Made by a program: the position numbers and the translations under genes | Part shown: piece after piece, positions 32,863 to 43,600 of the stretch | Layout: each line of letters begins with the position of its first letter | Position numbering within the stretch: the first letter of the stretch is position 1 | The notes under the pieces: model-generated | Told to the model about the DNA's origin: nothing | Databases searched by the model: none | The model's input: only the letters and a program-made list of their open reading frames with translations | Assembly (NCBI GenBank): GCA_029948255.1 | Contig: JALIZF010001719.1 | Coordinates: 1 to 64,000, forward strand | Direction of reading: 5' to 3' | Origin: Telmatactis stephensoni | Taxonomy: Eukaryota; Cnidaria; Anthozoa; Actiniaria; Isophelliidae | DNA: 64,000 nucleotides

Positions 32863-33175
32863 TTAATAAATAAATAAATAACTGTTTATTTAAGTGTCCT
32901 AGTCTTCTAGCGCTCGCGCACTAATTGGGGGACACTATACTCTCACACTCACTACCTCTACCTTGAATATTTTGCAAATAATCACTCCACTCACCAGTTC
33001 GTTTTTGATGGAGGGAGGGAAACCGGAGGACTCGGAGAAAAACCCTCAAAGCAAGGGAGAGAACGAACGAACTAACAAACTCAACTCACATGAAGTTCCC
33101 CGTCCGGGTATCGAACCGGGGACCACAGCGGTGAGAGGCAAGCGATCTAACCACTCGGCCACCCTTGCTCCCCAC
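32863..33175 (-). mobile_element. tRNA-derived SINE
   Basis: On the minus strand a tRNA-like head has box A TGGCCGAGTGG (33151-33161) and box B GGTTCGATACC (33107-33117), the internal RNA polymerase III promoter, spaced about as in tRNA. A body of about 220 bp follows, with a CTCCGGTTTCCCTCCC block, and a (TTTA)n tail near 32863-32885. The long unrelated body and simple tail show this is a SINE, not a tRNA gene. Confidence 0.85.
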
Positions 33176-33177
33176 AA

Positions 33178-33292
33178 TAATATTATAATATCCCACAATA
33201 ATATCATAATATAATATTAATTAATTAATAATATTATAATATAATATTAATATATTATAATATTAATATATTATAATATAATATTAATTTAT
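33178..33292. repeat. AATATTATAATAT low-complexity tract
   Basis: Self-complementary ATAATATTATAAT repeats directly upstream of the SINE head. Can form hairpins but shows no gene. Confidence 0.85.
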
Positions 33293-33331
33293 GGGCAATT
33301 TAAAACTATTTGTACATGCTTGCTCAACTAT

Positions 33332-33724
33332 TTATGTAAAATTATACAATGGGAATTGCATTACGGGCTGCTTTAGACTTATTAGTGGACTTTCCTTGCT
33401 CAGCTTGTAAACCGGGTTACTCAGTGTTAGTTGTGGAATGTTCGTGTTTACATGGCGCCTTTTTTGCATGTATGCCCTGAGATTCATTATTTGAGCTGTT
33501 TTACTCTCATTTAACATTAACTCTTGCCGACATTTACCCCATTCCACATTCACATTAGCACATCTTGCCTCGCTTTTGCGCTTGCTTTTGGGTGGATCTT
33601 TTGGAAACTTGGGCATATGTGCCTTTAATACCCTTTGCATGGAATTCATACAAATGGTAGAGGCTCTCATTAATCGAATAGTCGCCTTGAAGAGCTGGTT
33701 TTGGTCACAAAAACGATCAATCAC
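33332..33724 (-). CDS. Hypothetical protein segment, basic
   Basis: A 130-residue open frame with IRLMRASTICMNSMQRVLKA, HMPKFPKDPPKSKRKSEARC and a C-terminus without motifs. The first half looks helical and the middle is Lys/Arg-rich. Not recognised. It may be an exon, because the frame is open upstream without a convincing ATG context. Confidence 0.3.
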   Translation of the reverse strand: MIDRFCDQNQLFKATIRLMRASTICMNSMQRVLKAHMPKFPKDPPKSKRKSEARCANVNVEWGKCRQELMLNESKTAQIMNLRAYMQKRRHVNTNIPQLTLSNPVYKLSKESPLISLKQPVMQFPLYNFT

Positions 33725-34249
33725 GCAAAAGCACCCAGCTATGATATCATAGCCACCACTCTGAGAGAGAAAATCAACGTATCAAGCAAGAAATTTAAGG
33801 CATATTTCCTCACTTTGTTGGCAGATAGATAGTTTAGCAGAATCTGTGACACTATCTCACTATCTCGTGCAGACCCTGGCTGTGGCCATCCTGGACCTTA
33901 TACTTGATACTACTCCCCTTTCCTGAAACCACCAACAGGCGATCCTTGACAACTTAATAAAGTTACTTCATTCATTTCTGTATCTCAGTGTATTTTTGCT
34001 TCAATATCAACATCATCAACAACAACACTGTTTCCTGTTGTACTTTCATTTCAAGTTCACTCTGTTGCTCCAGATGCATGAACATTAAGAAACACTTATG
34101 TGATATATGGATGAGACCCCTCTCTCTATATTGGTGGCACTCAGTAACCTCCAGTGTTTCTAGATACTCTGTTTCTTCCAATAGGGTAGATAATGGCACA
34201 ATTACTTCATCTTCTAATAACTCACATTTCATGTAACAATGGTTTATTT

Positions 34250-35325
34250 TTATGAAGGTCTTTGCTTTTTTTTGTGTAAAACTGTTGTTTTTGATATACC
34301 TTCGTTGTTAGTTGCTGTATTTTCTACTGTTGATACCCGTGGTGGCTTTTGTTTTGCGTCAGTCGGCAACTTGAATATATTATTTCGGTTGGTTTCAGCA
34401 GACACGGCTCAAAACATAGCTTCGATTAATTCTTCATCAGTGACAGTTTTTTGGCTAACGTTGGTTGGATCTTTGCACAGATTGTTTCATCCTTGAGGCC
34501 TGTCTCTAAAGCGTGTAAAAAGAGACTCTGAACAGAAGAGCTATCATATGTGATTCCGCTGTGGGCTTCTTTTGACTAATTGTGAGTGAGCGCATCAAGA
34601 AAGATTGTGGATCTTTGTTATGTTGTTGTCTCGGTCCTTAGGAGTTGGTATAATCCAGTCGCACTCTTTTCATGTAAATGAAAGTGGAGAATTTCCCTAA
34701 GACGCTCTAAGGTTATATCCACAACACTCTCCAAATAACTGCGTAACTGTAATCCTGGTTGTACGGCTCAAATTACCACAAGCACTACCTCTTTATCGGA
34801 ATAATTTCTGTTGAGCCCCAATTCAATTTGAGATATCAATGACTGATAAGTTAGTTTGTCTTTTTGTCCTGGCTCACCAATCACCCCTTGTATTTTAAAC
34901 TCGCTATAAAACATAGACTTAGGCAGTTGAGACGATGTGAGGTCAACGATGGTGGAATTTCCAGTCTTTGGCGTGCTTTGTGTTTGTTTTACATCCTTTA
35001 CGGTAGTCTTAGATAACTTTTGCTGCATTTCTTTGTGCTTAATTTCTATTTCCTTTAACTCTTTCTCAAGTTTTTCGACTTCCGAATCGTTCTTCTCTTT
35101 TAACTCTTTGGTTTTGTCAATCACACTGTTAAGATAACCCAGTTTTCCTTCGTCACCAACAGTGTCTAGATTGGAATCTAACTGCTTTCTTATTTCTTTA
35201 ATCAGTCTTACCTTCCATTGCCTTTCTCTACTTTTTACCTTGATAAACGAAGCAAGCGATTTTAATTGTTCCAATTGCAGTGCAACTATCATCTGGTCAA
35301 GTTCTAGCTCTTTCTCTTCAGCCAT
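34250..35325 (-). pseudogene. Ty3/gypsy-like gag, partly frame-shifted
   Basis: From ATG 35325: an N-terminal helical segment (LDQMIVALQLEQLKSLASFI), a long coiled-coil (VDKTKELKEK...), then the capsid-like core MFYSEFKIQGVIGEPGQKDK and LTYQSLISQIELGLNRNYSD. A stop at 34768 is followed in frame by LQLRSYLESVVDITLERLRE, then FLMRSLT and TDEELIEAM to about 34250. The 'GmIGEPGQK.kLs..SL' block is typical of gypsy-like gag proteins in corals and fish. No protease or RT follows on this strand, so the element is truncated. Confidence 0.62.
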
Positions 35326-35419
35326 CTCGTCTTATAACATGTACAGTAAACAACAACTCTTGACCCTGACTCTTGTCTTCTTACTTCTTTTGCTTCTTCA
35401 AGTTCTGATGTCTTTATTT

Positions 35420-35437
35420 CCCGTCTGAGCTCCCAAA
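35420..35437 (-). other. Putative primer-binding site
   Basis: Directly downstream of the LTR (minus strand) lies TTTGGGAGCTCAGACGGG, close to the TGGGGGCTCGTCCGGG-type primer-binding sites of many gypsy elements. Reverse transcription would start here with a tRNA primer. Confidence 0.55.
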
Positions 35438-35632
35438 TGTAAAGTTACAGATTTACTAGAGTTTTAGTTGAAATCAGGCTGGCCACGAATACACTTTATT
35501 ACAAGGATTGACTCTTGATACACTACACGTACAGACTGTATGATACACTGCCCTCTTGTTGCTCGACACATATACTTAATCATTAACTATACAAGTACTG
35601 ATTGTGTTACTAAGTAAATATATCACTTAACA
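35438..35632 (-). repeat. Long terminal repeat (5' LTR), 195 bp
   Basis: On the minus strand it begins TGTTAAGTG and ends CTTTACA, giving the TG...CA ends with short inverted repeats. An AATAAA signal lies about 45 bp before the 3' end. It sits upstream of a primer-binding site and a gag. No second copy is present in the window. Confidence 0.65.
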
Positions 35633-35645
35633 CATACATAGCTAT

Positions 35646-35858
35646 CTATCCAGCAATGATCTTTTGAGGTGGGGACACATCATTTCCAAATAATCCTTGA
35701 TGATACATGGCATACAAGTTTTCTGAATTCAAGAACTGATTAAATTTCCCAGAGGCAGTTGTAAAGCCATCTCTCGCTATATATATTTCAATGCTACTTT
35801 CATTTTCAAGGACATGCTTCTGAAAAATGAGAAATATATGATACCATAATAACCCCAC
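35646..35858 (-). CDS. Hypothetical fragment (FTTASGKFNQFLNSENLYAM)
   Basis: A 70-residue frame just outside the LTR reading SSIEIYIARDGFTTASGKFN, then FLNSENLYAMYHQGLFGND. Composition is protein-like but unrecognised. It may be part of the sequence the gypsy element inserted into. Confidence 0.25.
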   Translation of the reverse strand: MGLLWYHIFLIFQKHVLENESSIEIYIARDGFTTASGKFNQFLNSENLYAMYHQGLFGNDVSPPQKIIAG

Positions 35859-38800
35859 AAATGCTACCAGTATTTCCCTGTCTTCATCAGTTGAAACATC
35901 ATCCCAAACTTTGTTTGTTTGTTGTTGTTTTTTGTTTGTTTATTTTTGTTTTTTCAACATCAAAAGCCTCAGTCCAATATCACATTTTAAGGAAGAAATG
36001 AGTGACAGAAATGAAAAATCACCAGGAAGTTCTGCAATTTTTGACTGTTTTAAGCAGGCATTGTATCTTAGTAGATCAACTCCTAACTGTTAAAACTAGA
36101 ACTTGAGTTTTAATCCAAGACAAAAATTCAAATAAAAAGTTGAATGAGGGCTTGTTTTTGGTATATTTATATAGTCATTATAATTACTCCACTTTGAAAA
36201 GTAATCTGTTAAAAGTAATGCAAAGTTGTAAATAATGATCCATAAGGTTATGGCATGTTTAAAGAATTTTTTTTAATTTTTAATAGTAATACATTAAAGA
36301 GTTACAAATCCAGAAGATGGTATTTCTCAATATTTAATAAAAAGAACAGTGCATCACAGATACCTGCATGGTTATTTATGCATATGTTTTCAAATTACAG
36401 GAGCTAATGTCCGCAAGTACAAATTGGTGAAAAAAAAGGTGAAACATAAGTCGAGAAAGACAAAAGGATATAAATTGATCACCTTGAATTTCCATTATTA
36501 TTACTTTCGCAAAGTTTTATTTTTTGTAGCTCATTGGAAACACACCCCAAATCATAATCATAAATGCTAACTGTAATTGGTACTCCTTCTAATGTCTCTC
36601 TCCATTTTGTCATCAGATCTGATATTTTTGTCCTGTGTCATGTGACCAAGTACTACAAAGGGTCAATCCCCCCCCAGAAATTCTACTCATGTAGAAATAA
36701 AGAACCTCAAAATTCATATTAATGCATCCAAAGAGACTAAGAGCCTAAAAACCAAACCAAACAAAACAAAAAACCAGCGACAACAGCCATTGTGAACTTC
36801 TCATATGTTTCTTAGCTTTCAGGTCCAATTATACAAGTGTTGTATTGTATGATTGTAAACTTTTTAATCAGATGACTACAAATAATTGATTTTGCACTCC
36901 ACTAATAAAAAGAAAAATAATGACATCACTACTTTTGGCACCTTACAAATGGGTTTAGCGAATCAGAATTGAGTAATTTTTGCAGTCATGTTTACACTAT
37001 GAAATACGTACAAGAGGACAATTACCAACAAACAACAACCTTGAGTAACAGGAAGATGTAACTAACTTACGAACAACCATGTCAAAATGTACATGATGAA
37101 ATTGATGAGTTCCTTTCTTGGTGAAAAATTTCAAAAATAGTGAATGACTCAAGAAATCAAAATGACAAAAAGTTCAGAATCTTATTTAATTGTTGAGACT
37201 CATATGAAAGTACAAAATATGTTGAATGTTATAAGGTGAAACTCAACTTTTAAGACATTAAATGTCGAAAACCAGCTTCACGATCTTTTTGTCTCTTGGT
37301 CTGAAATCTGCAAAAGAAAAGGAACAAGAAAACTGTAATTCACTTCAACATTCCCTTTTTGAAAGGGGCTTTGAATGTAAGAGGATAAGGGGAGGGATTT
37401 CTAACAGCACTGAGGGAAAATTTGGCTTATTTTGTTTTGCATGGGGGATCTTGAAGTTTGCCCATTACCTAAAAAAATTCACATAATTTCAATACAAGCA
37501 TGAAGTGATATTGAACTGAGTGATTTCAATAAACCTGTGAGCACTACCAATTAAGCAAGGAAATATCATTAGATGTTAATAAAATGTCTCCTTATGTTCC
37601 TTTGCATCTAGAAAACATTAATAGCTAATTGTATCAGGGGTATCCATATTGCTCAAAATAATCTAAAACGTAAAGTAAATATTTTAGTTTTATTTATTTT
37701 TATGCTTATTTCATAAGCATCAAGGATTGTATTGTGTCACATCTTTCAAAATATATACAAAAGTATTTCAGATCTAATTCACCTATATAACAGTATGAAG
37801 CCCAAGGTTTAGGGTAGGGGTACAGACTCAGGTGAATTTGAAATTGTCCTTTTTTATGTCTGTATATTCTCAGAATTTTGAAAATAGGGACAATTTCCCT
37901 TCCTGCCCAGAGGACAACTGCAAAAGGAAAATTTAATTGGATAGCCTAAACCAAACCCAGGGGCTTGAAAATGAACAGTGCATAAGACGATCTAAATATT
38001 TCTCATGACATGATGGAAAATTGAAGGGCTGTAGGCCTGTCACAGGGGATGTTGAAGTGAGGGGCCAGGGGGAAGTGGGAAATGGTTCCTCTGAAAATAT
38101 TTATTGAGGGGCCTGAGTCCTCCATAATAATTTTGGTCCAGATATAACTTTGAATAGCCTGTTTTGCAGATTTGATTTTGCTCAAGATTCCAATCAGAAT
38201 TGTTTTAGTGCACCCCTTCAGTTATGTTCAGCTTCCTTCACCCCTGTGTCTGGTAAAGTTCCATGTCATTGTAAACAAGCCAAGTGCCCATACAATATTG
38301 ACTACCAACTCTCCTTCTGTGGAGTGTGGGGCACTCGTTTGCCACATGCCCCCAGCCATGGCATCTCCAGCATTCTGTGCCTTTAATATGACACAACAAT
38401 GAGAAAAACTTTTCTTGCAGAAAAAAAAATGAATACATGAAAGATAATAAAAGCCCTCTAAGAGGACATGTGGTTACAGGTCAAATGATAAATAAACAAG
38501 CAAAGCAATTAAACAAATAGACAAACGAACCAAAATAAAAACAAATAAATAGAAAAGAAAGAAAGAATGCTTTTGAGAAAATTATTATTAAATTATATTT
38601 TTAAAAAAATATTAATAAATTATATATTACAAAGAAGAAAATGTCAAACTAGGCAAACCACAACTTTCTATTCCTAAAATTTTTGAGGTTACTAAACAAA
38701 CAGAACAGTCTTTGTAGTTACATCTGGACTCATTGGCTCTTTGTTAAATGAGTAATTAAATTCAAAAATAATCTTTGAGCTTATACTACAATTTCATGCA

Positions 38801-39247
38801 CTGTCCTCATAGAAGACTTTTATGGCTGAATATATGATGTATAATGATACTACATAAGCTAATTTATGATTATAAACTTGACACAGTAGAGCTGTGTAGA
38901 GCACAAGGTAAGTTGAAGGTCATTGTAGTACTGAAAAAAAAAATTACCGAGCTGAGATCGTGTGCCTAAAAATCGTTACTTTGCTTGTACATAAATCTAA
39001 AACAGCTAAACCAACCAACAAATAAATAGAAAGAAGGAAAGAAAATAAATAAATAAAAGGAATAAAACAGACAGGTTTCATTGTCTAGGAATGTATTTGC
39101 ATTTTGACTGTAAAATGCAAATATTTCTTTAAAAGATTATTTTAATTGTGAAAATCGAAATATGAAAAAAAAAGAACTTTGGTAATTCTCAGGCTAACTT
39201 GTTATGTTTTCAATTGACATTGGAACTTTGGGAAGTCACAGACTTCC
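35859..39247. other. Long region without recognisable gene
   Basis: 3.4 kb of AT-rich sequence: TTTG/TTTTTG low complexity at 35910-35960, isolated short frames, and A-rich microsatellites near 38520-38620 and 39020-39060. A 38238-38438 minus frame has CWRCHGWGHVANECPTLHRR, a CCHC zinc knuckle, so a gag remnant may lie there, but nothing around it supports more. Confidence 0.5.
38238..38438 (-). pseudogene. CCHC zinc-knuckle (gag-like) remnant
   Basis: The frame contains CWRCHGWGHVANECP, which is C-x2-C-x4-H-x4-C, the canonical retroelement nucleocapsid knuckle, followed by a basic RRRVGSQ. Flanking residues do not resemble a known gag. A short fossil of an LTR element or LINE ORF1 is the simplest reading. 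Confidence 0.5.
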
Positions 39248-39790
39248 TTACAACAATGATGACATAGTGGTTATGGCTTTCATATTGGAAACTGCTGAAT
39301 TGTTAACTAGAGCATCTGCAACTTGATGTATCTCATCACTACAAGTCGCATTTTCTATTGTGCTTATTATTTTATCATTTACATATCTCTGTGGTTTCAG
39401 CTGTCTAGCGCCCTGGAAAGCAATTGCTGCATCATTTGCTAACTCTTTTGAAGTGGCTTTATCTACTGCAATGCAGGTGTGATTACCATGATGGTAAACA
39501 GTATCCTCTTTTTTATCCTCGGCAACTTCCCAGACTTTCACTGCTGGACATGGTACAATCACTGACTCTGTATTGCAACTGCGGCAAACCAAAGTACCAT
39601 TTTTTTTCCCCAAAGTTAACTGAATTTTCCTTGTATTTCTTTTTGAACCAACACCACTCCTTTGGACACCTTGGAGAACCTTTGCATGTTGCTTTTCTCC
39701 TGATTCCTTTAAACCCACTCCTTTTAGAATTATAATAAGGATTCCATGGACATCCATCTGAGGTGGACAGGGCTGGTGATGTAGGGTCAT
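39248..39790 (-). CDS. Hypothetical zinc-binding protein segment (C..C, GNHTC)
   Basis: A 180-residue open frame with a Lys-rich start, TLVCRSCNTESVIVPCPAVK, VWEVAEDKKEDTVYHHGNHT and a helical C-terminal half (ATSKELANDAAIAFQGARQL). The C-x2-C plus H-x-C arrangement resembles small zinc domains I associate with cnidarian transposon-linked proteins, but I cannot name the family. Fully open, so a recent copy. It lies 250 bp outside the AcademX-like left end and appears unrelated to it. Confidence 0.4.
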   Translation of the reverse strand: MTLHHQPCPPQMDVHGILIIILKGVGLKESGEKQHAKVLQGVQRSGVGSKRNTRKIQLTLGKKNGTLVCRSCNTESVIVPCPAVKVWEVAEDKKEDTVYHHGNHTCIAVDKATSKELANDAAIAFQGARQLKPQRYVNDKIISTIENATCSDEIHQVADALVNNSAVSNMKAITTMSSLL

Positions 39791-40040
39791 ACTTTAACCG
39801 GAAGACTTTCCATCTATGTTAAAAGGTAATGATTTGACACTGTATTGTTTCATGCCAGAGAAGAGATCTGGTGTTATTCTGTTCTGTTTTCTGTATACGA
39901 ATAAGACAGCCAAAAGTAAATAAATGTAATAGAGCTTTTTAAATATGTTTAAATATTAACCCACAACTCCCAACTCTTGGCAGGTCCGTATGGCGCCATT
40001 CACAATTTTCATAAATTGTCATTTAGGGCCTAACTGAATA

Positions 40041-40227
40041 TAGTCCGGCAGCTGGCACGACATACCATGTCATGCCGTCCATACAATGTTTTTTGCTATT
40101 TTATTATCCTATGGGGTGTAGGCTTTAAGAATCTGCTTGATGACACTTTGTCACCCTTGGGCATCGCAAGATAATTAAGCGTTTTTGTACCCTACTTTAT
40201 CGGAGTTGGGCTTCCTGTGGTGAATGC
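40041..40227. repeat. Left terminal inverted repeat (AcademX-like)
   Basis: Pairs with 45711-45907. The outer 12 bp and the inner 150 bp match closely, while a segment of about 25-35 bp (40053-40075) has diverged. Confidence 0.88.
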
Positions 40228-40659
40228 CTTAATATTATTTTGAAATACTTTATTCTTGACAAAATTTGAACTTCAGCATATGTTTGTGATATTTAGGCCG
40301 AGATGAACTGATATGAGTCAAAATCCGATAATTTTCGCCGTTTTGAGAGCGTTTTACGATGATACATTTGGACTCTAGTACCCAGTCCCACTCGAAACGT
40401 TACTTGCAAAGTTTCACTTTTCTTTTGCAATTTTCGTAAATGATGCGTTTCAAAAGCAAAATCAACCAGTGTATGTCGATCAGAGATAATAAATATAATG
40501 CGTCAGAGAGTAATAGGAGATAAATATTGTAATACAGTAAATAATATATCTTGACAGTTCCTTGAATAATATGTATTTTTTTTGTTGAAAATCCTATTTA
40601 AAATTGTTCTGATGTAGGACAATCCCAATGGTATAGCAGTCAGTCCAGTCTTTCAGATC

Positions 40660-43600
40660 TTAATCTTCAATACTTTCCATAACTGTTTTGGTGAGGTCAT
40701 TTAAGCATTCAATTGCTGCATTGCAATTGCAAAACAAAGTACAGGGTAATTTTGATCGGTTACAGCTGCACCTCATAGTCCTGCAAGGGTTGTCGCCATT
40801 GCAGTTGCACTTGATCAATTTCAGAATACTTTCTGGAGCCAATTTAATACCATCTGGTACAGTTGTGGGGAGCAATGTCTTTGAGGATTCGTCTCTGACA
40901 TAACCGTATTCTTGAGGATCGAGAGAAGGTGGATCAAGTGAGGTTGCAGATTTCCAAACAGCTGTTTGTAAATGGGCTCGCTTTACATTTTCAACAAAGG
41001 CTTCTGTTGATGGAGGGAGTGTTTGAATTTTTGGAGCTGTAGCGGCACCGTTTCCAAATTTTGTGGCCCACAATTTGTACCTGATGGCGGACATCGTCGT
41101 CTCGTTGACCTTGCTACTGTAGCAGGCACCAATGAATTTTGTTGACTGGTCAATGACATCTTTCAGTTGAGAACCAGGGCAACCGACCAGCGACAAAGAG
41201 TTAGGAAAAGCCGTAAGATTCTTCAATACAGTTCCTTTTCCAACTCCAAAATAACTTGCAACGGTATCGCAACCTGATAGAGCATGTGCGGCGGGTAAGC
41301 AAGGGATGATTGGTTCGTGAACTTGGACAGTTGCTTTGATATCAATGACTGATCTTTGTTGAATTGGAGAGCTCATAAACAATGGACATGTGAGACTTTC
41401 CTGTCGATAATGATAAAGGAGTAGAACGAAAACATCTGTATCATCTGCAACAACCACGACGGTATCAGATTTCTCTCTCGCACACATGATAGCTTGCTGC
41501 ACAATGATATTATCGGCTTCTTCGTGAGAGGTTGCAATATCTTGCCTTTCTATGACAACTCCCTTGTGGATCTCAGTTGGAATATCACCGCTACCAGTAA
41601 TCACTAACTTGTATCTTGATGTATGCTTAGAATGGAATGATGCATCATTGATTATGCTATTACAAATGATGGACATCAGCTGTTGCTTATTGGCTGTTAC
41701 TGTGAGGATAGCTTTCTGTGATGGAAGTGGCATGTTCTCTGTCAACTGATACGACCTACTAGCTTCGCATTCTCTAGCTTGTCTGGTTACGCTCTTTGTA
41801 CTGTATTGCCGGTATCTGTCAAAAACTAGGTAGACATCACTATCCAGTAGCTTTCTCTCTAGGTACTTTTTGAAGTTCTCAACAAAATCTGTAATGATAC
41901 CTCTAGCTGGCCAATGGATCACCCACAGTACAGCAGAGCCATCGAGTACGGTTGCTGCAACAGACGCAGAGGCAACACATCTTGATGATGATTCCCTTGA
42001 AAGACGATTCTTGAGGTCTGATTTTGCTTTACATATTCTCATCATACCAGAATCATGGAACATTGAAGTTGGAACAGGAGCTAATTCATGGCTTAATACA
42101 CTCTTGATATCAATATCTCTTGAGCTTGCTTGGATGCCTATCACTCTACTGTAAATCACGGAGGTGTCATATACTTTTTTGGTACCAATCTTGATGTGCT
42201 TCTGGCTGGCTGTAATGGTTGTGACTTGTTTGGAAATTGTGTCATGAAACATTTTTGGCCAACCTTTTTCGTATTCTTCCATTTGCTTTTTGCCAATGGT
42301 CACTGCTTTGTGGACATTTACTTTATCGTCTGCCATCTGACCAGTCACAATGTTTACAATAGAGGGTGGATGTGATGAAGGATCCAGTGGGTCAATGCAC
42401 AACTCAATTTTCTTGTGAATACTTTCTCTGTCAGCCCCATCTGAATGTATTCGGGACTTCGTTTCTTCCTTGTGATTTACTTGATTTGTATCTTGCTCAT
42501 TACAAACTAGATTTGCTGTATCTTGTTCCAGCCGACAACAGATATGAAGACCAAGGGCCCATGTCTTCAGCGTTTCTGGCTTTAAGGTAATCCCAATAAT
42601 GCCACCAGGGCCATGGCCATAGCGCATGAAAGTTGTCTCAATATACATGTCGCTCCAAATGCCATTCCATACCCCTGGAACATGACGCATTACATGCTCT
42701 CCCTTCATAAACATCGCCAGCTCTTCTCCTTGCAAAGACTCCATTGAGCGAAGATAATAGAGACCATATCGCGCATAGTTGACATGGCCCGAAGCAAAAA
42801 AGTATGGTAGCATTTTCTTTACAGCAACAAGATGCAGTGGCCAATCACCTTCCCTCTCAGCTCTCACATAAAGCATCATAATGAACACAGGCCTTATAAA
42901 ACACTCCACCCACAGCTTTGATGTTTTACTTTTGCTTGCTGCATCGTCAAGGTGTGATAAAAGATCCTCCATGTTTTTAACATCAGCATGATTAATGGCA
43001 TTTTTCAGCAGCTCCTCAACAACGAACCTCATTGCTCTAACATTTTGTGGGAATTTCTTGCCTGACAGCATTTTTGTAACTCCAGCAAACGTGCTTGACA
43101 AAATTTCAGTGAGGCCAGATCCTTCCATGAGTGATCCAATTGCACCAACAAAACTCATTAACATATGCATTCCTCCGAGACGTAAGATAACATCGGAGAG
43201 TTCATTTGGATAGACCCATTTTACATCAACAGCTACCTTATACAGTTGTTGATCACTCGTAAAAACCACCTTTTTCTGACCTCGTTCATTGGTTAATCGC
43301 TTGGCCTCATGAAGGGCTGTCATCATTGTATCTGGATCAGACGGTGGCATGTCAATTAATGGCAGGTATACGGCTTGCGTTTTTGGTTTCAAAGTCTGCC
43401 CCTCTTCTCTTGTGACCATCGTATTAAACCCATTGAATTCAGGACAATTACTATTCTTGCTTATTTCACTCAAGAACACAAAATCCAGTTCCTTGGCTCT
43501 TCGTTCTGCGATAATACAGCTACAAAGAACTTTGAGAGGTAGCACGCATTTCTTTGAACAATTATCTGGCATGGCTACTTTCTTTGGTCCTTGGTAGCGC

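Noticed and set aside
33107..33161. tRNA gene on the minus strand
   Set aside because: Boxes A and B are good, but the sequence continues into a 220-bp body and a TTTA tail, so it is a SINE head.
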